The notes: generated from the letters alone by a model not told the origin. DNA of 64,000 bases from Psychroflexus salis (GCF_014640175.1 NZ_BMGL01000013.1:48469-112468), one strand, 5' to 3'; shown: positions 7,164 through 17,100, counted from the stretch's first letter. Program-made: numbers and translations.

Positions 7164-9119
7164 TTATTCGATTACTTCAGTTTCTAAGTTATCTAAATAC
7201 TGAATTAAGAAAAGAGCATCATTATAATAACCTTCTTCAAAATCAAATTTGTGATAATTGAATTTACTTTCAAAATAAGATGTAGGAGCTGGTAAATCAG
7301 TCGTTTCATTAAATTTTTGTTCAGCATAAGCCATTCGTAAAATCACATCGTAGGCTAAATCAAATCCACGAACAACAAACCGATTGGGATAATAACCATG
7401 TTTGTTTTTGTAAGCTTCAGAAAAACTTTCAGGAGCTGGTCGTATCAATTCCTTTGATGCTCCTACAAAGGTAAAATGTAAAGAGCTTAAGTAGGCATTC
7501 GAAATTTCATCTTCATAAAAGCTACTTCTGTTCGAAGTAAATAAACGTATTTGGTAATCGTCTTTTTGTAAAGCAATTAAATAAGCTATGGCACTTTCAA
7601 TTTTGCCATAATCTGTAGTTTCTAATAAAAACCAATTGGTTTTATCTTTTTTCAGCAATGGTTTTATATCGCTTTTTTGCAGGTATTCTCTCTCTTCCAG
7701 TTCAACAAATTGAATTGTATGAAAGGTATATTTCAGTTTATTACGCATGTCTAAACCCGTAGAATCTGTAAGCGAAATTAAATTAATGCTATCGTTTATA
7801 TTTTTATTTAAGTAGGTAATTAATACCTCTTGTTTTACATCAGAACTTGGTATGGTTTTAACCAGATTTTTATGGTAATATTCTGGATTTATTAAAGGGG
7901 AAAACAACAGGTTTTCTGTTTGTTCAATTTCATTTAAAACCAACTTAATTTGGTCTTCTAAAAATGGCCCCATAAACACATCTTGTTCAGAAAATGCTTT
8001 GTCTTGAAATATAGATTGTATTGCATTAGGATTGCGTTGCTCCGTATCAAAAAACTGAAGTTCTACAGGTATATTTCTAGTTTTGGCAGAGTCTACTGCC
8101 ATTTCAACTCCAGTATAAAAATCTACAGCTATACGGGTTAATTGACTTCTTTTCAATAAAAGCTCTTGATCGATACTGTCATTTTCAAAAGCAACTAAAT
8201 TAAAAGGCATCAATAAATTTAACTTTATTGCTTCGATTAAGTTTTCTTCTTCAATAAAATTTTCAAGATTTACGGATGTTTCTCCAGGCAAGACTAAACT
8301 TTTTCGTTTAGTAGGTAATTTTAAAACCATGCCTTCCGAAAGCCCTCCATATCGCAAAGCCGGATTTAAGGCTTCTAAACGTTCTCTACTAAATTCGTTG
8401 TTTTTTAAAATAGAACCTATCGATTCTCTTTTAGGTACTACATAATATTTTATTTCTTCTTTACGAATATCGGGTTGCTTTACTTTTTCTTTTTTTTCAT
8501 TTTTCAAAGAACGGTCTATAGTTACAAATTGCCCAGCTTGTAAAGTTTCTAAATCGGGATTTAAACTGTCTAAATCAGCTATTGTAATACCATATTGTTT
8601 AGCAATGCTAAACTTGGTTTCTTTTGGTAAAACCAAGTGTTTCAATTTAGAAAAGGATGAATTGGTAACACTTTGGTTAAAATTATTGCTTAAATGCTCT
8701 TCGTCTTCTTTAGACAATTTAGTAACTGGTATACGGAGTTGGTCGTTCATGTCCAATTCCCTTTCATATAAAAAAGGATTGTATTTTTTCACCTCATCAA
8801 TAGAAATTTCAAAGGAACGAGAAATACTATAAAGCGTTTCTTTTGGGCTTACATCATATAAAGTAAAGTCTACTTTTTTAGCACCTTCAGGTACTTTTTT
8901 TACAGGAATAATTAATTTAGGTACTCTTAACGATGCTCCTTTTTGCGCGTCGGGATTTAAATCTAATATAGCTTGTTCACTAACTTGATATTGCTGTGCA
9001 ATGCTTGCTATTGTTTCACCTTTTTGTACTGAGTGAGCTACATATTCTTGAGCAGTATGCGTTTGTACAAAAGCTAAAAAAAATAAGCCTATTAAAAAAT
9101 GCTTTGTTTTTATTCCCAT
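7164..9119 (-). CDS. LysM peptidoglycan-binding domain protein with C-terminal periplasmic-binding-protein-like domain
   Basis: A 651-residue exported protein. Signal peptide about 1-23 ([17 protein letters not shown]). LysM repeats are visible at about 26-70 ([20 protein letters not shown]), 85-135 ([20 protein letters not shown]), 160-205 ([16 protein letters not shown]) and 225-270. The C-terminal half (from about 300) resembles type 1 periplasmic binding or amidase-regulator folds ([19 protein letters not shown]), without catalytic motifs. LysM binds peptidoglycan, so an envelope role is likely. The start overlaps the end of guaA by 10 bases, implying co-transcription. The exact function is not known. 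Confidence 0.85.
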   Translation of the reverse strand: MGIKTKHFLIGLFFLAFVQTHTAQEYVAHSVQKGETIASIAQQYQVSEQAILDLNPDAQKGASLRVPKLIIPVKKVPEGAKKVDFTLYDVSPKETLYSISRSFEISIDEVKKYNPFLYERELDMNDQLRIPVTKLSKEDEEHLSNNFNQSVTNSSFSKLKHLVLPKETKFSIAKQYGITIADLDSLNPDLETLQAGQFVTIDRSLKNEKKEKVKQPDIRKEEIKYYVVPKRESIGSILKNNEFSRERLEALNPALRYGGLSEGMVLKLPTKRKSLVLPGETSVNLENFIEEENLIEAIKLNLLMPFNLVAFENDSIDQELLLKRSQLTRIAVDFYTGVEMAVDSAKTRNIPVELQFFDTEQRNPNAIQSIFQDKAFSEQDVFMGPFLEDQIKLVLNEIEQTENLLFSPLINPEYYHKNLVKTIPSSDVKQEVLITYLNKNINDSINLISLTDSTGLDMRNKLKYTFHTIQFVELEEREYLQKSDIKPLLKKDKTNWFLLETTDYGKIESAIAYLIALQKDDYQIRLFTSNRSSFYEDEISNAYLSSLHFTFVGASKELIRPAPESFSEAYKNKHGYYPNRFVVRGFDLAYDVILRMAYAEQKFNETTDLPAPTSYFESKFNYHKFDFEEGYYNDALFLIQYLDNLETEVIE

Positions 9120-10639
9120 TCAATTGTAGCTGGTGGTTTAGAGCTAATATCGTAAACTACACGATTTACGCCTTTAACCTGATTAATTATTTTATTAGAA
9201 GTTTCTTGCAAAAACGCATAAGGCAAATCTACCCAATCTGCCGTCATTCCATCGGTAGATTCTACAGCACGTAAAGCTACCACTTTTTCGTAAGTACGTT
9301 CGTCTCCCATTACTCCAACCGAAGATACGGGCAGCAACATCGCTCCGGCTTGCCAAACTTTATCATACATATTCCACTTGCGTAAACCATCGATAAAAAT
9401 AGCATCTACATCTTGCAAAATACGAACTTTTTCTGCTGTAATATCGCCTAAAATACGAATACCTAAACCTGGACCTGGAAAAGGATGACGACCTAACAAC
9501 TTGTTAGAAATTCCCAATTCTGCTCCTACTCTACGCACTTCATCTTTAAATAACATTCGTAAAGGCTCAACCACTTTTAATTTCATAAAGTCGGGTAAAC
9601 CGCCTACATTGTGATGCGATTTAATGGTTACCGATGGTCCATTTACCGAAACCGATTCAATTACATCGGGATAAATGGTGCCTTGTGCTAAGAAACTTAC
9701 ATCTTTAATTTGATGCGCTTCATCATCAAAAACTTCAATAAAAGTATTGCCTATTTTTTTACGTTTGGTTTCTGGATCACTAATTCCAGCTAAAGCATCT
9801 AAAAAACGGGAAGAAGCATCTACTCCTTTTACGTTTAAACCCATGCCTTTGTATTGTTCTAAAACTGAACTAAATTCATTTTTTCGCAACAAACCGTTGT
9901 TTACAAAAATGCAGTACAAATTTTTACCGATGGCTTGGTGAAGTAACACAGCGGCAACGCTAGAATCTACTCCGCCACTTAAACCTAGTACTACTTTTTG
10001 ATTACCAATTTTCTCTTTAAGTTCGGCTACGGTTAAATCTACAAAACGTGCTGGTGTCCATGATTGGGGAACTCCAGCAATGTGTACTAGAAAGTTTTTT
10101 AAAATTTGCGCTCCGTCTTTGGTATGATACACTTCGGGATGAAATTGTAAGCCATAGGTTTCTTCGCCATCAATTCGGTAAGCTGCATTTAAAACATCTT
10201 CGGTACTAGCTAAACGAACTGCTTGATTGGGTAGTGATTTTATACTATCACTATGCGACATCCAAACTTGAGAACCTTCATTTACATTTTTAAACAACGC
10301 TTCTTCTGCTTTAATGATGTTCAATTTTGCTCTACCAAACTCCCGTGTGTTCGATGGGGCAACTTCACCACCAAAATTATGGGCAATGTATTGGGCTCCA
10401 TAACAAACTGCTAATAACGGAAGTTTTCCTTTAATTTTACTTAAATCTGGCTTAGGTGCGTCTTCAGCACGTACTGAAAATGGACTACCCGATAAAATTA
10501 CCGCTTTAAATTCGTTTAAATTTTCTGGTATTTTGTGAAAAGGGTGAATTTCACAATATATGTTGAGCTCTCTAACGCGCCTTGCAATAAGTTGTGTATA
10601 TTGAGAACCAAAATCGAGAATAAGAAGGTTTTTTTGCAT
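9110..10639 (-). CDS. guaA: GMP synthase (glutamine-hydrolysing)
   Basis: Converts XMP to GMP with ATP and glutamine. The N-terminal class I glutamine amidotransferase domain has its nucleophile in [10 protein letters not shown] (near residue 80) and the His-Glu pair in QFHPEVYHT. The ATP pyrophosphatase domain has the PP-loop [12 protein letters not shown] (near 220). The C-terminal dimerisation domain ends KPPATIEWE, as in the family. The ATG at 10639 (MQKNLLIL) is preferred over a TTG two codons upstream, because a -7 box ends just upstream at 10643. Full length at 509 residues. Confidence 0.97.
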   Translation of the reverse strand: MQKNLLILDFGSQYTQLIARRVRELNIYCEIHPFHKIPENLNEFKAVILSGSPFSVRAEDAPKPDLSKIKGKLPLLAVCYGAQYIAHNFGGEVAPSNTREFGRAKLNIIKAEEALFKNVNEGSQVWMSHSDSIKSLPNQAVRLASTEDVLNAAYRIDGEETYGLQFHPEVYHTKDGAQILKNFLVHIAGVPQSWTPARFVDLTVAELKEKIGNQKVVLGLSGGVDSSVAAVLLHQAIGKNLYCIFVNNGLLRKNEFSSVLEQYKGMGLNVKGVDASSRFLDALAGISDPETKRKKIGNTFIEVFDDEAHQIKDVSFLAQGTIYPDVIESVSVNGPSVTIKSHHNVGGLPDFMKLKVVEPLRMLFKDEVRRVGAELGISNKLLGRHPFPGPGLGIRILGDITAEKVRILQDVDAIFIDGLRKWNMYDKVWQAGAMLLPVSSVGVMGDERTYEKVVALRAVESTDGMTADWVDLPYAFLQETSNKIINQVKGVNRVVYDISSKPPATIEWE

Positions 10640-10642
10640 GCA

Positions 10643-10650
10643 CAAAAGTA
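10643..10650 (-). promoter_or_regulatory. -7 box (TACTTTTG) of guaA
   Basis: On the minus strand TACTTTTG ends only 3 bases before the guaA ATG at 10639. Transcription would start within or just beside the start codon, so the message may be leaderless or start from a further promoter not seen here. Confidence 0.35.
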
Positions 10651-10709
10651 AAAATTTACGCTAAAATTAAGCATTTTAATCGCCTATTTTTAGACATTTG
10701 AATTAAAAA

Positions 10710-11249
10710 ATGTTAAACGAAATTTTAGAAACTGCCAAACAAGAAATTAAATTTGGTTATTTAAAGAAGAAACATCCCTTTCGTTACCCTAGTTTAGCTA
10801 GTTTAGGCAACACTTACCCAAACCAAAGAACCGTAGTTTTAAGAGACACTACAACTGATTTTGAACTCCTTTTTTTTACAGATAAACGAAGTGATAAAAT
10901 AGAAGATTTTTCGAAAAACCCTATGGCTAGTGTTTTGTTTTATCATCCCAAAAAACTTTTACAGATTAAAGTTATGGGGAAAATAAAAATAGTGACTTCT
11001 GGTAAAGTTTATGAAGATTATTGGAGTAAAATTCAAAGGGAATCTAAAAAAGATTTCATTACTGAAAACCCACCAGGCACCGAAATTGCAAACCCAGATG
11101 AAGTTGAATACAAAAACAATGAGCATCATTTTTGTTTGTTAAAGCTCGTACCAACTGAAATTGAATATTTGCAATTAAAGCGACCAAACCATATTCGTGC
11201 TATATTTAAGGAAGAAAATAACTGGGAAGGTAAATTTTTAAATCCATAA
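10710..11249 (+). CDS. pyridoxamine 5'-phosphate oxidase-like FMN-binding protein
   Basis: A 179-residue cytosolic protein with the split-barrel flavin-binding pattern: PSLASLGNTYPNQRTVVLRD, FFTDKRSDKIEDF, and FYHPKKLLQIKVMGKI. This matches the Alr4036/PNPOx-like family, which binds FMN. It lacks a clear match to the substrate-binding C-terminus of true PdxH and is shorter, so the vitamin B6 reaction should not be assumed. It ends beside a bidirectional terminator and is probably monocistronic. Confidence 0.75.
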   Translation: MLNEILETAKQEIKFGYLKKKHPFRYPSLASLGNTYPNQRTVVLRDTTTDFELLFFTDKRSDKIEDFSKNPMASVLFYHPKKLLQIKVMGKIKIVTSGKVYEDYWSKIQRESKKDFITENPPGTEIANPDEVEYKNNEHHFCLLKLVPTEIEYLQLKRPNHIRAIFKEENNWEGKFLNP

Positions 11250-11251
11250 AA

Positions 11252-11279
11252 AAAGCTGTTCCAAAATTGGAACAGCTTT
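11252..11279. terminator. Bidirectional terminator
   Basis: A perfect 13-bp stem (AAAGCTGTTCCAA with its complement, loop AA) lies between convergent genes, with an A-run on the left. Confidence 0.8.
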
Positions 11280-11306
11280 GTAAAATAGGTATTGATTTAA
11301 TTTCAC

Positions 11307-11540
11307 TTAGAAATTTGAACCAATATCGCCTTGAGCAACTATGGTTTCAAGTTTATCTGCACTTAAATGTACATTTACATAACCATCTACAGCTAAGATA
11401 TCTTCATAAGTATATGAATTTTCTCCATCGCTTTGCCCCATTCTTGTATCAGACATGCTCATTCCTGTATCGCCATCACTTGAGCAATTCACAAATAAAA
11501 TGGCCAATACCATTAAGAAAGAAAATTTAATTGATTTCAT
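11307..11540 (-). CDS. Small predicted lipoprotein, unknown function
   Basis: 77 residues with a lipoprotein signal (MKSIKFSFLMVLAILFVNCS, lipobox LFVNC) and a Ser/Asp-rich linker with the Bacteroidota export-type pattern CSSDGD after the cysteine. The end, GYVNVHLSADKLETIVAQGD, suggests a short beta domain but no family is certain. Probably anchored in the outer membrane. It stands alone between a terminator and queE. Confidence 0.65.
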   Translation of the reverse strand: MKSIKFSFLMVLAILFVNCSSDGDTGMSMSDTRMGQSDGENSYTYEDILAVDGYVNVHLSADKLETIVAQGDIGSNF

Positions 11541-11659
11541 AGTGTTTAATTTTTATTCACAATAGTTATGTAAGAAAACATAATGTTGGTTCACTTTAAC
11601 AAAACGATAAAGTGATTAATTAACTATATTTAAAAGAAAAAGGTGATTTAGATGAATAT

Positions 11660-12292
11660 TTAAGGGATTCTTAAATATTTATGGGTTTGTAATGATATTT
11701 TCCACTTCGGATTTTGCATTACATAGTCAACAATTATAGGAATCATTTTTTCACGCATACTCCATTCGGGTTGCAGGTAAAGCAAACAATCGTTATTTAC
11801 TTGAGTAGCCTGTTCTTCAGCAAATTGCAAATCGTGTTTATTAAAAACAATTACTTTTAGCTCATGTGCTTTTTGATAAGCTTCTTTTGTAGGTAATTTA
11901 TTTTTTTTAGGCGAAAGACAAACCCAATCCCAAATTCCTGTAAAAGGGTAAGCTCCCGAAGTTTCTATATGGATATTTACGTCTTTTTGTTTGAGCATTT
12001 GAGTAAGCAAAGTCATATCCCAAGTAAGTGGTTCGCCTCCAGTAACTACAACAGTATCGCTGTATTTCACTACATCATCTACAATTTTTTCGGTAACTGT
12101 TGGTGGGTGTTTTTCTGCGTTCCAGCTCTCTTTTACATCGCACCAATGGCAACCTACATCGCAACCGCCTATTCTAACAAAATAAGCCGATGTTCCTGTA
12201 TGGTGACCTTCACCTTGTATTGTGTAAAACGCTTCCATTAAAGGAAGCATTTTCCCTTCATGAACAAGCGTTTCAATTTTTTCTTTTTTCAT
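11660..12292 (-). CDS. queE: 7-carboxy-7-deazaguanine synthase (radical SAM)
   Basis: A radical SAM enzyme of queuosine/7-deazaguanine biosynthesis that contracts 6-carboxytetrahydropterin. The N-terminus has EAFYTIQGEGHHTGTSAYFVRIGGC, shared by QueE enzymes. The cluster motif is CDVGCHWCDV and the SAM-binding motif VVVTGGEPLTW. At 210 residues it has the compact QueE size. ATG 12292 is chosen over the TTG at 12301 because a TATCTTTG box covers the latter. No other que genes are in the window. Confidence 0.92.
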   Translation of the reverse strand: MKKEKIETLVHEGKMLPLMEAFYTIQGEGHHTGTSAYFVRIGGCDVGCHWCDVKESWNAEKHPPTVTEKIVDDVVKYSDTVVVTGGEPLTWDMTLLTQMLKQKDVNIHIETSGAYPFTGIWDWVCLSPKKNKLPTKEAYQKAHELKVIVFNKHDLQFAEEQATQVNNDCLLYLQPEWSMREKMIPIIVDYVMQNPKWKISLQTHKYLRIP

Positions 12293-12298
12293 AGCGGG

Positions 12299-12306
12299 CA
12301 AAGATA
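12299..12306 (-). promoter_or_regulatory. -7 box (TATCTTTG) of queE
   Basis: On the minus strand TATCTTTG ends 6 bases before the queE ATG at 12292. The transcription start would fall at or next to the start codon, as for guaA. Confidence 0.45.
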
Positions 12307-12355
12307 CTACTTCAATTCTGTTTATAAAAGCTATAAGATTTAAGTAAAAGTATAA

Positions 12356-12384
12356 TTGTTTAGCCCTAGCAATTCTTATTTTTG
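12356..12384 (+). promoter_or_regulatory. Promoter of the 12402-16942 gene run
   Basis: TTG at 12356-12358, an 18-base spacer, then TATTTTTG at 12377-12384: a full match to the Bacteroidota primary sigma factor consensus. The ATG follows 17 bases later. Confidence 0.65.
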
Positions 12385-12401
12385 TAACTTAAAATTTAAT
12401 T

Positions 12402-12971
12402 ATGAAGAAAATATTTACAGTCATTTTAGTGCTTATTGGTTTAGTATCTTGTACCAATGCTGAAAAAAATAAATTCTTATTAGCTAAAAACCAAGTCGGA
12501 TTGGTAAATGCTAATACACCCGTTTACGAGCTAGAGCATTTATTTAAAAACGATTCTGTTGTTCGAATGGATTTAGAAGACCGTTTTAGAACCAAAATTC
12601 AAGATGTTGAAGTTTACAACAAAGAAGGTGAGAAACTTTTGGTTTTAGAACCTAGAAAAGCAGATGATTCTACCAGTACTTTTAAACAAATACAAGTAGC
12701 TAGTCCTTTGTTTGTTACAGAAAAAGGTTTTGGAACAAATTCTACTTTTAAAGATATTTATCAAAATTACGAAATCGGAAAAATACAAAATACATTTATG
12801 TCTGTAATTGTTACTATTAAAGATATTGATGCATTTGTAACTATTAACAAAAAACAACTTCCAGAGAATTTACGGACTGGTTCGGATATTGAAATTAAAG
12901 CTAGCCAAATTCCAGATGATGCTAAAATTCAACATTTATGGATGAACTTTAGTTTAGATGAAGAAAAGTAA
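12402..12971 (+). CDS. Predicted lipoprotein, unknown function
   Basis: 189 residues with a lipoprotein signal (MKKIFTVILVLIGLVSCTNA, lipobox LVSC). The mature part is a soluble domain with alternating beta strands (NQVGLVNANTPVYELEHLF, SVIVTIKDIDAFVTINK). It resembles conserved flavobacterial lipoproteins with no assigned role. It is first in a tightly packed plus-strand run and overlaps the next lipoprotein gene by 14 bases, so the two products may work together. Confidence 0.7.
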   Translation: MKKIFTVILVLIGLVSCTNAEKNKFLLAKNQVGLVNANTPVYELEHLFKNDSVVRMDLEDRFRTKIQDVEVYNKEGEKLLVLEPRKADDSTSTFKQIQVASPLFVTEKGFGTNSTFKDIYQNYEIGKIQNTFMSVIVTIKDIDAFVTINKKQLPENLRTGSDIEIKASQIPDDAKIQHLWMNFSLDEEK

Positions 12972-13485
12972 ATTATTTATTTTTGGCTTATTCATTGTAT
13001 TAGCGTGCCAGAAAAAGAAAATTGATTTAGTAAATATTCCTACAACTACAAAAGATGGTTATATTCAAGTTTTAGTCTCAACAAGCTTAAGAGATTCTGT
13101 TATTAGTAATTTTAATTTCGAAAAAAAGAATCTAGAACTTACCAAGCAAAACCATTTTTTAAAAGGGATTGCTAGCTTGGGATATATAGCTGGAAAAAAC
13201 AAGAACAATGAAGCTATTGTTTTAGGCGAAAACAAATCAAAAAATCATCTAAAACAATTAAAATCGATTGGATTAGCTCGGGTTGAATGGCATAACCAAA
13301 CCAAAGATTGGTTTGGTTTTACCGAAAAAAATGGAAATATTAAGAGCTTTGAAGATTTCGTAGTAAATCACATTTCATTGAATAAAAACCTTCAAGAAGC
13401 ATTAATTAATCAAAACACAAAGGCTGGCGGTCGTGTAATTTGGTATGGTGAAGCTTTTTTAGATTCAGAACTAAATCTCAGCTAA
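12958..13485 (+). CDS. Predicted lipoprotein, unknown function
   Basis: 175 residues. The signal MKKSKLFIFGLFIVLACQKK has a VLAC lipobox. The mature domain contains DGYIQVLVSTSLRDSVISNF and AGGRVIWYGEAFLDSELN, with no catalytic motif that I recognise. The start lies inside the previous gene (14-base overlap), which points to coupled translation. The next gene follows after 2 bases. Confidence 0.7.
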   Translation: MKKSKLFIFGLFIVLACQKKKIDLVNIPTTTKDGYIQVLVSTSLRDSVISNFNFEKKNLELTKQNHFLKGIASLGYIAGKNKNNEAIVLGENKSKNHLKQLKSIGLARVEWHNQTKDWFGFTEKNGNIKSFEDFVVNHISLNKNLQEALINQNTKAGGRVIWYGEAFLDSELNLS

Positions 13486-13487
13486 TT

Positions 13488-14327
13488 ATGAAAAAAATAC
13501 TCAAAAAATATATTCCTAAACTTATAGGCCTTCAACTGAATTCAATTTACCGAATTAATAAGAAAAAAGCTGTAATTAAAGTTTATCGCATTTTTTGTAC
13601 GCCTCGTGGCGGAAAAGTTAAGCCACATCAGGAGCTGTTTTTAAGAAATGCCCAAGCCACTAAAATAAATCATGGTAATATTAAGTTACAAACTTACCAT
13701 TGGAAAAATGAAGGACCAAGTGTTTTGTTACTTCATGGTTGGGATAGCAATACCAGCAGATGGCGAGATTTAATTGAACAATTAGTTACAGAAAAATACA
13801 ATATTATTGCCTTCGATGCACCCGCACAAGGCAATTCTGGTGCTAAATTACTAAATGTTCCGCTCTATGCTAAATGCATTGGCAAAATGATAAAAATGTA
13901 TAAGCCTCAATACTTGGTTGGTCATTCTATGGGTGGTATGAGTATTTTTTTTAATGAATTTCAAAACAGATCTAATTCAGTTGAAAAAATAGTAAGCTTA
14001 GGCGCACCTACTGAAATGAAAAAAATAATTGATGATTTACAGCAAATTTTAGGACTTAAACCTAAATTAATGAAGGATGTTGAAGCTTATTTTAAAGATA
14101 AATTTGGTTATCGATTTAAAGATTTTACAACACAAAACTTTGTGCAATCAGTAGATAAAGATTGCTTGGTAATTCATGATAAATACGACAAAATTGTACC
14201 TGTTCAGTCCGGTAGAAATCTAGAAAAACAATTAAAAAAAGTAAATTATATAGAGACTGAAGGCGCGGGTCACTCATTAAATCGTGATTATATACATCAG
14301 CATATACTCGAATTTTTGGCAAAATAA
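13488..14327 (+). CDS. alpha/beta hydrolase
   Basis: A 279-residue hydrolase of the alpha/beta fold. The oxyanion-loop motif is VLLLHGWDSNTSRW (near residue 84), the nucleophile elbow is VGHSMGGMS (near 147), the acid is probably in HDKYDKIVP, and the catalytic His is in GAGHSLNRD near 262. No signal peptide is seen, although the N-terminus is basic and could be membrane-associated. The substrate is unknown. It sits 2 bases after the lipoprotein pair and 7 bases before the pseudouridine synthase gene. Confidence 0.85.
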   Translation: MKKILKKYIPKLIGLQLNSIYRINKKKAVIKVYRIFCTPRGGKVKPHQELFLRNAQATKINHGNIKLQTYHWKNEGPSVLLLHGWDSNTSRWRDLIEQLVTEKYNIIAFDAPAQGNSGAKLLNVPLYAKCIGKMIKMYKPQYLVGHSMGGMSIFFNEFQNRSNSVEKIVSLGAPTEMKKIIDDLQQILGLKPKLMKDVEAYFKDKFGYRFKDFTTQNFVQSVDKDCLVIHDKYDKIVPVQSGRNLEKQLKKVNYIETEGAGHSLNRDYIHQHILEFLAK

Positions 14328-14334
14328 ATTAGTT

Positions 14335-15054
14335 ATGGAGAAAGAACAACCTGTTAGAATAAATAAGTATTTAAGCCAAATTGGATATTGCTCTCGTAGA
14401 AAAGCAGACGAATTACTTAACCAAGGAAGAATTAAAATTGAAGGAAAAGTACCTGAATTAGGTACTAAAATTATTCCTGGCCAAGAAATTTTAGTAGACG
14501 ATAAACCCATACCACAGCAAGAAAACAAACCTGTTTATATTTTACTAAACAAACCCAAAGGAATTGTTTGTACCACCGATACTAGGGTAGAAAAAGATAA
14601 CATCATTGATTTTGTAAATTACCACAAACGCATTTTTCCGATTGGCAGATTAGATAAAATGAGCGAAGGACTAATTTTATTAACCAACGATGGTGACATA
14701 GTGAACCAAATTTTAAGAGCCAAACATAAAAATGAAAAAGAATATATTGTAAAAGTTAACCAACCCATTACTGATGAATTCTTACATAAAATGGCTGATG
14801 GTGTTTCTATTTTAGATACGGTAACTTTACCCTGTAAAGTTGAAAAAGTAGACGACTACCGTTTTAAAATTGTGCTAACGCAAGGCTTAAACAGGCAAAT
14901 TAGAAGAATGTGTGAAGCCTTAGACTATAAGGTATATGCCTTAAAACGAATTCGACTAATGCATTTGTTTTTAGATGTACCACAGGGCGAATACAGAGAA
15001 TTAAATGACCAAGAAGTATTGCGCTTAAAATCTGCTTTAGCTAAAAAAAATTAA
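14335..15054 (+). CDS. rluF: 23S rRNA pseudouridine synthase (RluF/RsuA family)
   Basis: 239 residues. An N-terminal S4 RNA-binding domain (VRINKYLSQIGYCSRRKADE) is followed by the RsuA-family catalytic domain, with the active Asp in PIGRLDKMSEGLILLTNDGD and the later motif LTQGLNRQIRRMCEAL. The sequence is nearest RluF (23S position 2604 in E. coli), but RluB/RluE/RsuA members share these motifs, so the target site is inferred. ATG 14335 is used; an upstream frame start overlaps the hydrolase and lacks the family N-terminus. Confidence 0.88.
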   Translation: MEKEQPVRINKYLSQIGYCSRRKADELLNQGRIKIEGKVPELGTKIIPGQEILVDDKPIPQQENKPVYILLNKPKGIVCTTDTRVEKDNIIDFVNYHKRIFPIGRLDKMSEGLILLTNDGDIVNQILRAKHKNEKEYIVKVNQPITDEFLHKMADGVSILDTVTLPCKVEKVDDYRFKIVLTQGLNRQIRRMCEALDYKVYALKRIRLMHLFLDVPQGEYRELNDQEVLRLKSALAKKN

Positions 15055-15088
15055 AAGTTTAATTGTAATTTTAGCCAAAACATAAAAA

Positions 15089-15514
15089 ATGCAAAAATTA
15101 CGTCCGTTTCATTTAGCCATACCTGTTCAAAACCTTGAAGAAGCTAGAAATTTTTATAGAAATACCTTAGAGCTTCAGGAAGGTAGAAGTGACAAACAAT
15201 GGGTTGATTTCGATTTTTTCGGGCATCAGTTAGTAATTCATGAAGACCAAAATGCTCATCAAAATTCAAAAGTGAGTAACATTGTTGATGGTAAAACAGT
15301 TCCTATTCCACATTTCGGCATTTTATTAGATTGGGATGAGTTTCATAACTTTTCTGAGATGCTTCGTATTAAAAAAATAAAATTCCAAGTAGAACCTTAC
15401 ATTCGTTTTCAAGGAGAAGTTGGAGAACAAGCCACCATGTTTTTTTATGATTCTTCTGGAAATGCCTTAGAATTTAAAGCATTTAAAGACGAACAACAAA
15501 TATTTGCCAAATGA
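15089..15514 (+). CDS. VOC family (glyoxalase/bleomycin-resistance fold) protein
   Basis: 141 residues forming one pair of beta-alpha-beta-beta-beta modules: RPFHLAIPVQNLEEARNFYR at the start and FFYDSSGNALEFKAF at the end. His (FHLAI), His (PHFGI) and Glu (LEFKA) are candidate metal ligands in the usual places. The VOC superfamily covers dioxygenases, glyoxalases and resistance proteins, and nothing here specifies the substrate. The stop overlaps the start of the next gene by 4 bases. Confidence 0.82.
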   Translation: MQKLRPFHLAIPVQNLEEARNFYRNTLELQEGRSDKQWVDFDFFGHQLVIHEDQNAHQNSKVSNIVDGKTVPIPHFGILLDWDEFHNFSEMLRIKKIKFQVEPYIRFQGEVGEQATMFFYDSSGNALEFKAFKDEQQIFAK

Positions 15515-16554
15515 GTAATCAAAAAATAAGCACATCCTTAATACGCCAAATTTTCACTCTCCTACTAATTATAATTTTAGCAGGCTTAATTTTAAGTAAA
15601 ACATTTCCTTATTTGTCTGGCGTACTTGGAGCTATTGCTTTATTTGTGATTTTTAAAAAAAGTATGGCAAAAATGCGAGCAAAAAAATGGAATCCCTTTT
15701 TTGCAAGTTCTCTAATATTATTTATTTCGACCATTTTAATAATATTACCTGTTTTTACCATTGTATACTTAATGACCAATAAAATTGGGCAAGCTGTAAA
15801 AAATTCTGAGCAACTAGTTAAGGCATTCAAAAATCAGTTAGTAATAATAGAAGATTATTTAGGATTTGAACTTGCTTCCCAACTTGATCCGAATTCTGTA
15901 ACCGATTGGGTATCTAGCAGCTTAAAAGGACTTGCTACAGGAACTTTTGATGTATTTATAGCATTAACTATTATGTATTTTTTACTGTATTATATGCTTA
16001 TTAATTATAAAAAACTACAGCAAACTTTAGAAGCATACGTACCCATAGGAGTAGAAAATTTTAAACGAATTGGCAATGAAGCTTACCAAAAAGTTAAAGC
16101 CAATGCCATTGGTATTCCGTTAGTTGCCCTTTTTCAAGGACTAATTGCATTAATCGGATTTTGGATTTTTGATGTACCCAATCCCTGGTTTTGGTTTGTA
16201 ATTACATCGGTTGGTTCGGTTTTACCCTTTGTAGGAACTGCCATCGGAATTTTACCTGTTAGTATTATTTTATTTGCTGAAGGAGCAACGGCAAGTGGAA
16301 TTGGTATTTTAGTTTATGGATTTGTAGTGGTTGGTGCTAGCGATAACTTAATTCGCTTGTACGTTCTGAAAAAAATGGCAGATGAGCATCCGCTAATTAC
16401 ATTATTTGGCGTTATAATTGGCGTACCTTTATTCGGATTTATTGGCTTGATATTTGGTCCTTTACTTATATCATTATTCTTGTTAATAATGAAAATTTAC
16501 AAAGAAGAATACGGAAAAGAATCTAAAATAGAAACCCATGAAAAAATCATCTAA
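15511..16554 (+). CDS. AI-2E (PerM/YdiK) family transporter
   Basis: A 347-residue polytopic membrane protein with about eight helices. The central charged region is followed by the conserved PNPWFWFVITSVGSVLPFVG and a C-terminal PLFGFIGLIFGPLLISLFLL, both hallmarks of this family. Family members have been linked to AI-2 export and Na+/H+ exchange, but the substrate here is unknown. Translationally coupled at both ends: 4-base overlap upstream, 17-base overlap downstream. Confidence 0.87.
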   Translation: MSNQKISTSLIRQIFTLLLIIILAGLILSKTFPYLSGVLGAIALFVIFKKSMAKMRAKKWNPFFASSLILFISTILIILPVFTIVYLMTNKIGQAVKNSEQLVKAFKNQLVIIEDYLGFELASQLDPNSVTDWVSSSLKGLATGTFDVFIALTIMYFLLYYMLINYKKLQQTLEAYVPIGVENFKRIGNEAYQKVKANAIGIPLVALFQGLIALIGFWIFDVPNPWFWFVITSVGSVLPFVGTAIGILPVSIILFAEGATASGIGILVYGFVVVGASDNLIRLYVLKKMADEHPLITLFGVIIGVPLFGFIGLIFGPLLISLFLLIMKIYKEEYGKESKIETHEKII

Positions 16555-16942
16555 AAATATCGATGAAGCATACATCAACAAAAATGCAGAAAACTTAGAC
16601 AAAGATCAGCTCAATGAAGCTTTAGAAAACGAAGGAAAAATTAAAAGTAAACTGAAATACTTACAAGATTTTAAAAATCAAATTATTTTGCTTTTTCAAT
16701 TACTAAAAGACTACAAAAACAAACGCTACAAACAAACTCCGTGGTTAAGCATTGCCGCTATTGTGTTTGTGCTACTTTATATACTAAACCCTTTAGATTT
16801 AATACCCGATTTTATTCCGTTTGTTGGCTATATAGACGATGCTAGTGTAATTGCCGTTACTTATAAAATGATTAACAGCGATATTGAAAACTATCAAATT
16901 TGGAAGAAAGAAAATCAAGAAATTAAAGGCGAAGTGAGTTAA
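16538..16942 (+). CDS. DUF1232 (YkvA-like) membrane protein
   Basis: 134 residues. A charged helical N-terminus is followed by the DUF1232 signature LLYILNPLDLIPDFIPFVGYIDDASVIAVT at about 80-110, which forms one or two short membrane helices. Function is unknown in the family. It is the last gene of the plus-strand run and overlaps the permease gene by 17 bases. Confidence 0.83.
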   Translation: MKKSSKNIDEAYINKNAENLDKDQLNEALENEGKIKSKLKYLQDFKNQIILLFQLLKDYKNKRYKQTPWLSIAAIVFVLLYILNPLDLIPDFIPFVGYIDDASVIAVTYKMINSDIENYQIWKKENQEIKGEVS

Positions 16943-17100
16943 TACTATTTTGATTATGTAATGTCGCTAATAAATACACCAATACCTAAGGTGCTAAAAT
17001 ATCAATCATCTGCTGGCAGTATTTAAAAAACCTCGTTAATGTGGAAGACAATTAAAATGACTTGTAATTAAGCCTAAAAAACAAAAAACCTAGATCAATT

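Noticed and set aside
8996..9274. Plus-strand frame of 92 codons
   Set aside because: Shadow of the LysM and guaA genes on the other strand.
11267..11530. Plus-strand frame of 87 codons near the small lipoprotein
   Set aside because: Antisense to a lipoprotein gene with a clear signal peptide, and starts inside a terminator.
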